Assembly (NCBI GenBank): GCA_003170875.1
Contig: PMYJ01000188.1
Coordinates: 1-7,386, forward strand
From: Candidatus Dormiibacterota bacterium
GTDB taxonomy: Bacteria > Chloroflexota > Dormibacteria > Aeolococcales > Aeolococcaceae
Direction of reading: 5' to 3'
DNA: 7,386 nt
Made by a program: the position numbers and the translations under genes. Shown here in pieces: positions 6,703 through 7,386 of this stretch. How positions within the stretch are numbered: position 1 is the first letter of the stretch; every line of letters begins with the position of its first letter. Below the pieces are notes generated by a model. It saw only the letters and a list, made by a program, of their open reading frames with translations, ran no database searches and was not told where the DNA came from.

Positions 6703-6897
6703 ATGCACCCCGACATCCAGTACCAGTTGTGCCGTATGAAGCAGGACGAGTGGATTCGCGAGGCTCTGCGTCACCAGCAGGTTCGCGAAGCCCTCGCGGC
6801 CGCAAGGCTCAATCAGGCCCCGACGCGGCCGGTCGCACGCTTGAAGAACAGGCTCGTTACCGTCCTGAGCGCTGCATTCGCCACCCAGCGCACCTGA
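6703..6897 (+). CDS. Small basic protein of unknown function (64 aa), MHPD-type N-terminus
   Basis: The gene encodes 64 residues from ATG 6703 to TGA 6895-6897. The RBS AGGAG (6692-6696) is spaced 6 bases from 6703, but directly abuts the in-frame ATG at 6697, so 6703 is the likely start. The N-terminus MHPDIQYQLCRMKQDEWIRE and the following charged helix (to about residue 40) resemble the many short actinobacterial proteins that begin MHPE/MHPD, carry an Arg/Glu/Ala-rich helix and end in a basic tail; their role is unknown to me. The C-terminal part (RLKNRLVTVLSAAFA) could form a basic amphipathic helix. There is no membrane span or metal site. It lies 120 bases behind the LuxR-type regulator on the same strand, probably with its own control given the inverted repeat in front. 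Confidence 0.68.
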   Translation: MHPDIQYQLCRMKQDEWIREALRHQQVREALAAARLNQAPTRPVARLKNRLVTVLSAAFATQRT

Positions 6898-6908
6898 TGT
6901 GAAGTCGT

Positions 6909-7151
6909 TCACATGCTTCGAGCCGCGCAGTCGGGGTGGGAGGGGAAGCGCCGGCCTGAGCGGTGCACCGCCGCGTTGATCACCATCACGGCCACGACCC
7001 CGGTGGGCATGGCCACCGGCACCGTGATCACCACCACCGTGGCCACCCTGACCACCCCGCTACGCCGCCGGTCGGCGATCGCCACCAGCAGCGCGATGTA
7101 GCTCCAATCCTGCCAGTTGATCAGCAAACCCAGACGACGGCCACGTCGCAC
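6909..7151 (-). CDS. Possible small membrane protein (low confidence)
   Basis: The minus-strand frame from GTG 7151-7149 to TGA 6911-6909 would give 80 residues: a basic start, NWQDWSYIALLVAIADRRR, then a long hydrophobic stretch (VVRVATVVVITV to AVMVINAAVH) that could be one membrane helix, and a polar tail. Third codon positions from about 6960 to 7125 are almost all G or C, which suggests past or present coding. However, the plus-strand frame 6913-7101 shares the same third positions, and a His-rich plus frame (6963-7211) is also open, so the signal does not fix the strand. No ribosome binding site precedes the GTG; TTG 7253 is an alternative start, but the added sequence is AT-richer and does not look coding. 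It may be a gene remnant. No family is recognised. Confidence 0.25.
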   Translation of the reverse strand: MRRGRRLGLLINWQDWSYIALLVAIADRRRSGVVRVATVVVITVPVAMPTGVVAVMVINAAVHRSGRRFPSHPDCAARSM

Positions 7152-7185
7152 CGGGCTGGATGGTGGCACGAAAGCTGGAATGAAA

Positions 7186-7214
7186 TTGGCAATCCTATCT
7201 ATCAAGGCTAAACT
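7186..7214 (+). promoter_or_regulatory. Sigma-70-like promoter in an AT-rich patch
   Basis: TTGGCA (7186-7191) and TAAACT (7209-7214) are separated by exactly 17 bp. The patch is visibly richer in A and T than the rest of the window. Transcription would start near 7221, only about 20 bases before the terminator hairpin at 7240, so no gene follows. Short matches of this kind arise by chance. Confidence 0.35.
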
Positions 7215-7239
7215 ATCAAACGCGCTAGAACACCATATC

Positions 7240-7261
7240 CCCTTGTGCACCAAGGGTTTTT
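7240..7261 (+). terminator. Intrinsic terminator (6-bp stem plus T5), convergent with the tRNA fragment
   Basis: CCCTTG (7240-7245) and CAAGGG (7251-7256) pair perfectly around the 5-base loop TGCAC, followed directly by five T (7257-7261). The last T overlaps the CCA end of the tRNA fragment on the other strand. It would stop plus-strand transcription before it runs antisense into the tRNA. The stem is short but the layout is textbook. Confidence 0.6.
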
Positions 7262-7318
7262 GGCGGAGGGAGAGGGATTCGAACCCCCGAGGGCTTGGCG
7301 GCCCTTGCGGTTTTCAAG
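7261..7318 (-). tRNA. tRNA-Ser(UGA), 3' half only; probable integration (att) site
   Basis: Read on the minus strand, the anticodon loop CTTGAAA (7318-7312, anticodon TGA) is followed by stem half ACCGC (7311-7307). Then comes a long class II variable arm with AGGGC/GCCCT pairing, as in serine tRNAs, the T-arm with GGTTCGAATCC, acceptor strand TCCCTCC, discriminator G and encoded CCA (7263-7261). The 5' half is absent: the five bases 5' of the loop (GCGCT) pair imperfectly with ACCGC, there is no D-arm, and the expected GGAGGGA acceptor strand is not found where it should be (about 7340-7350). This half-tRNA structure is what remains at the distal end after a mobile element integrates into a tRNA gene. 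It cannot function as a tRNA. Confidence 0.8.
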
Positions 7319-7330
7319 AGCGCCGATTGA

Positions 7331-7360
7331 CGTGTTGTCTGGTGTCGCTGGGTGTCGTCC
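7331..7360. repeat. Three 10-bp direct repeat units beside the tRNA fragment (possible integrase arm sites)
   Basis: The units CGTGTTGTCT, GGTGTCGCTG and GGTGTCGTCC follow one another with an exact 10-bp period; GGTGTCG is identical in the last two. They start 13 bases beyond the tRNA-like segment, on the side where an integrated element is expected. Short direct repeats flanking the core are typical arm-type binding sites of tyrosine recombinases. No integrase gene is visible before the window ends. Confidence 0.5.
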
Positions 7361-7386
7361 TGATACGAATCACGACCCGGCTGTGG

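Noticed and set aside
7181..7191. TGAAATTGGCA as an inverted third copy of the 33-bp repeat core
   Set aside because: Only an 8-base match to the reverse complement and no similarity in the flanks; consistent with chance.
6963..7211. His-rich plus-strand frame that might be a metal-binding protein
   Set aside because: The His run arises from CAC/CAT in another frame of a GTG/GCC-rich segment; there is no ribosome binding site and the second half of the product is unlike a protein domain.
7261..7350. A complete tRNA-Ser gene
   Set aside because: The D-arm and 5' acceptor strand are absent and the anticodon stem has a C-C mismatch; only the 3' half is supported.
1..7386. CRISPR array, rRNA gene, complete transposase or toxin-antitoxin pair
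   Set aside because: No regularly spaced repeats, no rRNA-like sequence, no transposase motifs and no recognisable toxin or antitoxin were seen on either strand.

Overview
The window is GC-rich. Its genes have strong G/C bias at third codon positions, and its protein types (a giant LuxR-type ATPase regulator, a DppB-type permease, a GT-C-like membrane protein, and a tRNA-Ser with encoded CCA) fit a soil or environmental Actinomycetota-like or Chloroflexota-like bacterium. This assignment is by look and feel only; no taxonomic marker gene is present.

Layout. (1) 1-498, minus: part of a TPR-rich protein that runs off the left edge. (2) 447-968, plus: the C-terminal half of a DppB/OppB-type ABC permease. 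These two lie head to head, and both lose their recognisable 5' parts within the same few tens of bases (about 450-490). That indicates a rearrangement, deletion or assembly junction. (3) 969-1185: a gene-free spacer with palindromes. (4) 1186-2394, minus: a polytopic membrane protein that looks like a GT-C/GT87-type glycosyltransferase. A good Shine-Dalgarno sequence points to an ATC codon rather than to a standard start. (5) 2742-3515, plus: a membrane-anchored class I SAM methyltransferase, bracketed by two copies of a 33-bp imperfect direct repeat (2498-2530 and 3524-3556). (6) 3516-3951: a 436-base spacer with the second repeat copy, two strong hairpins and, at its end, a promoter placed for leaderless transcription. 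(7) 3952-6582, plus: an 876-residue LuxR-family regulator with an N-terminal AAA/STAND-type ATPase, a helical-repeat middle and a C-terminal LuxR helix-turn-helix. (8) 6703-6897, plus: a 64-residue basic protein behind an inverted repeat and a clear RBS. (9) 6898-7260: an ambiguous stretch with a possible small membrane ORF on the minus strand, then a plus-strand promoter and intrinsic terminator close together. (10) 7261-7318, minus: the 3' half of a tRNA-Ser(UGA), from anticodon loop to CCA, whose 5' half has been replaced by unrelated sequence carrying 10-bp direct repeats. That is the expected structure of a tRNA-type attachment site at the end of an integrated element.

The genes do not form one operon or an obvious pathway. 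Truncated genes, flanking repeats and an att-like tRNA fragment make this look like a recombination-prone or accessory region. The most informative points are the tRNA-Ser half-gene with its putative integrase arm repeats, the direct-repeat-bracketed methyltransferase, and the double-truncation junction near 470. I see no confident evidence for an entirely new biological system.
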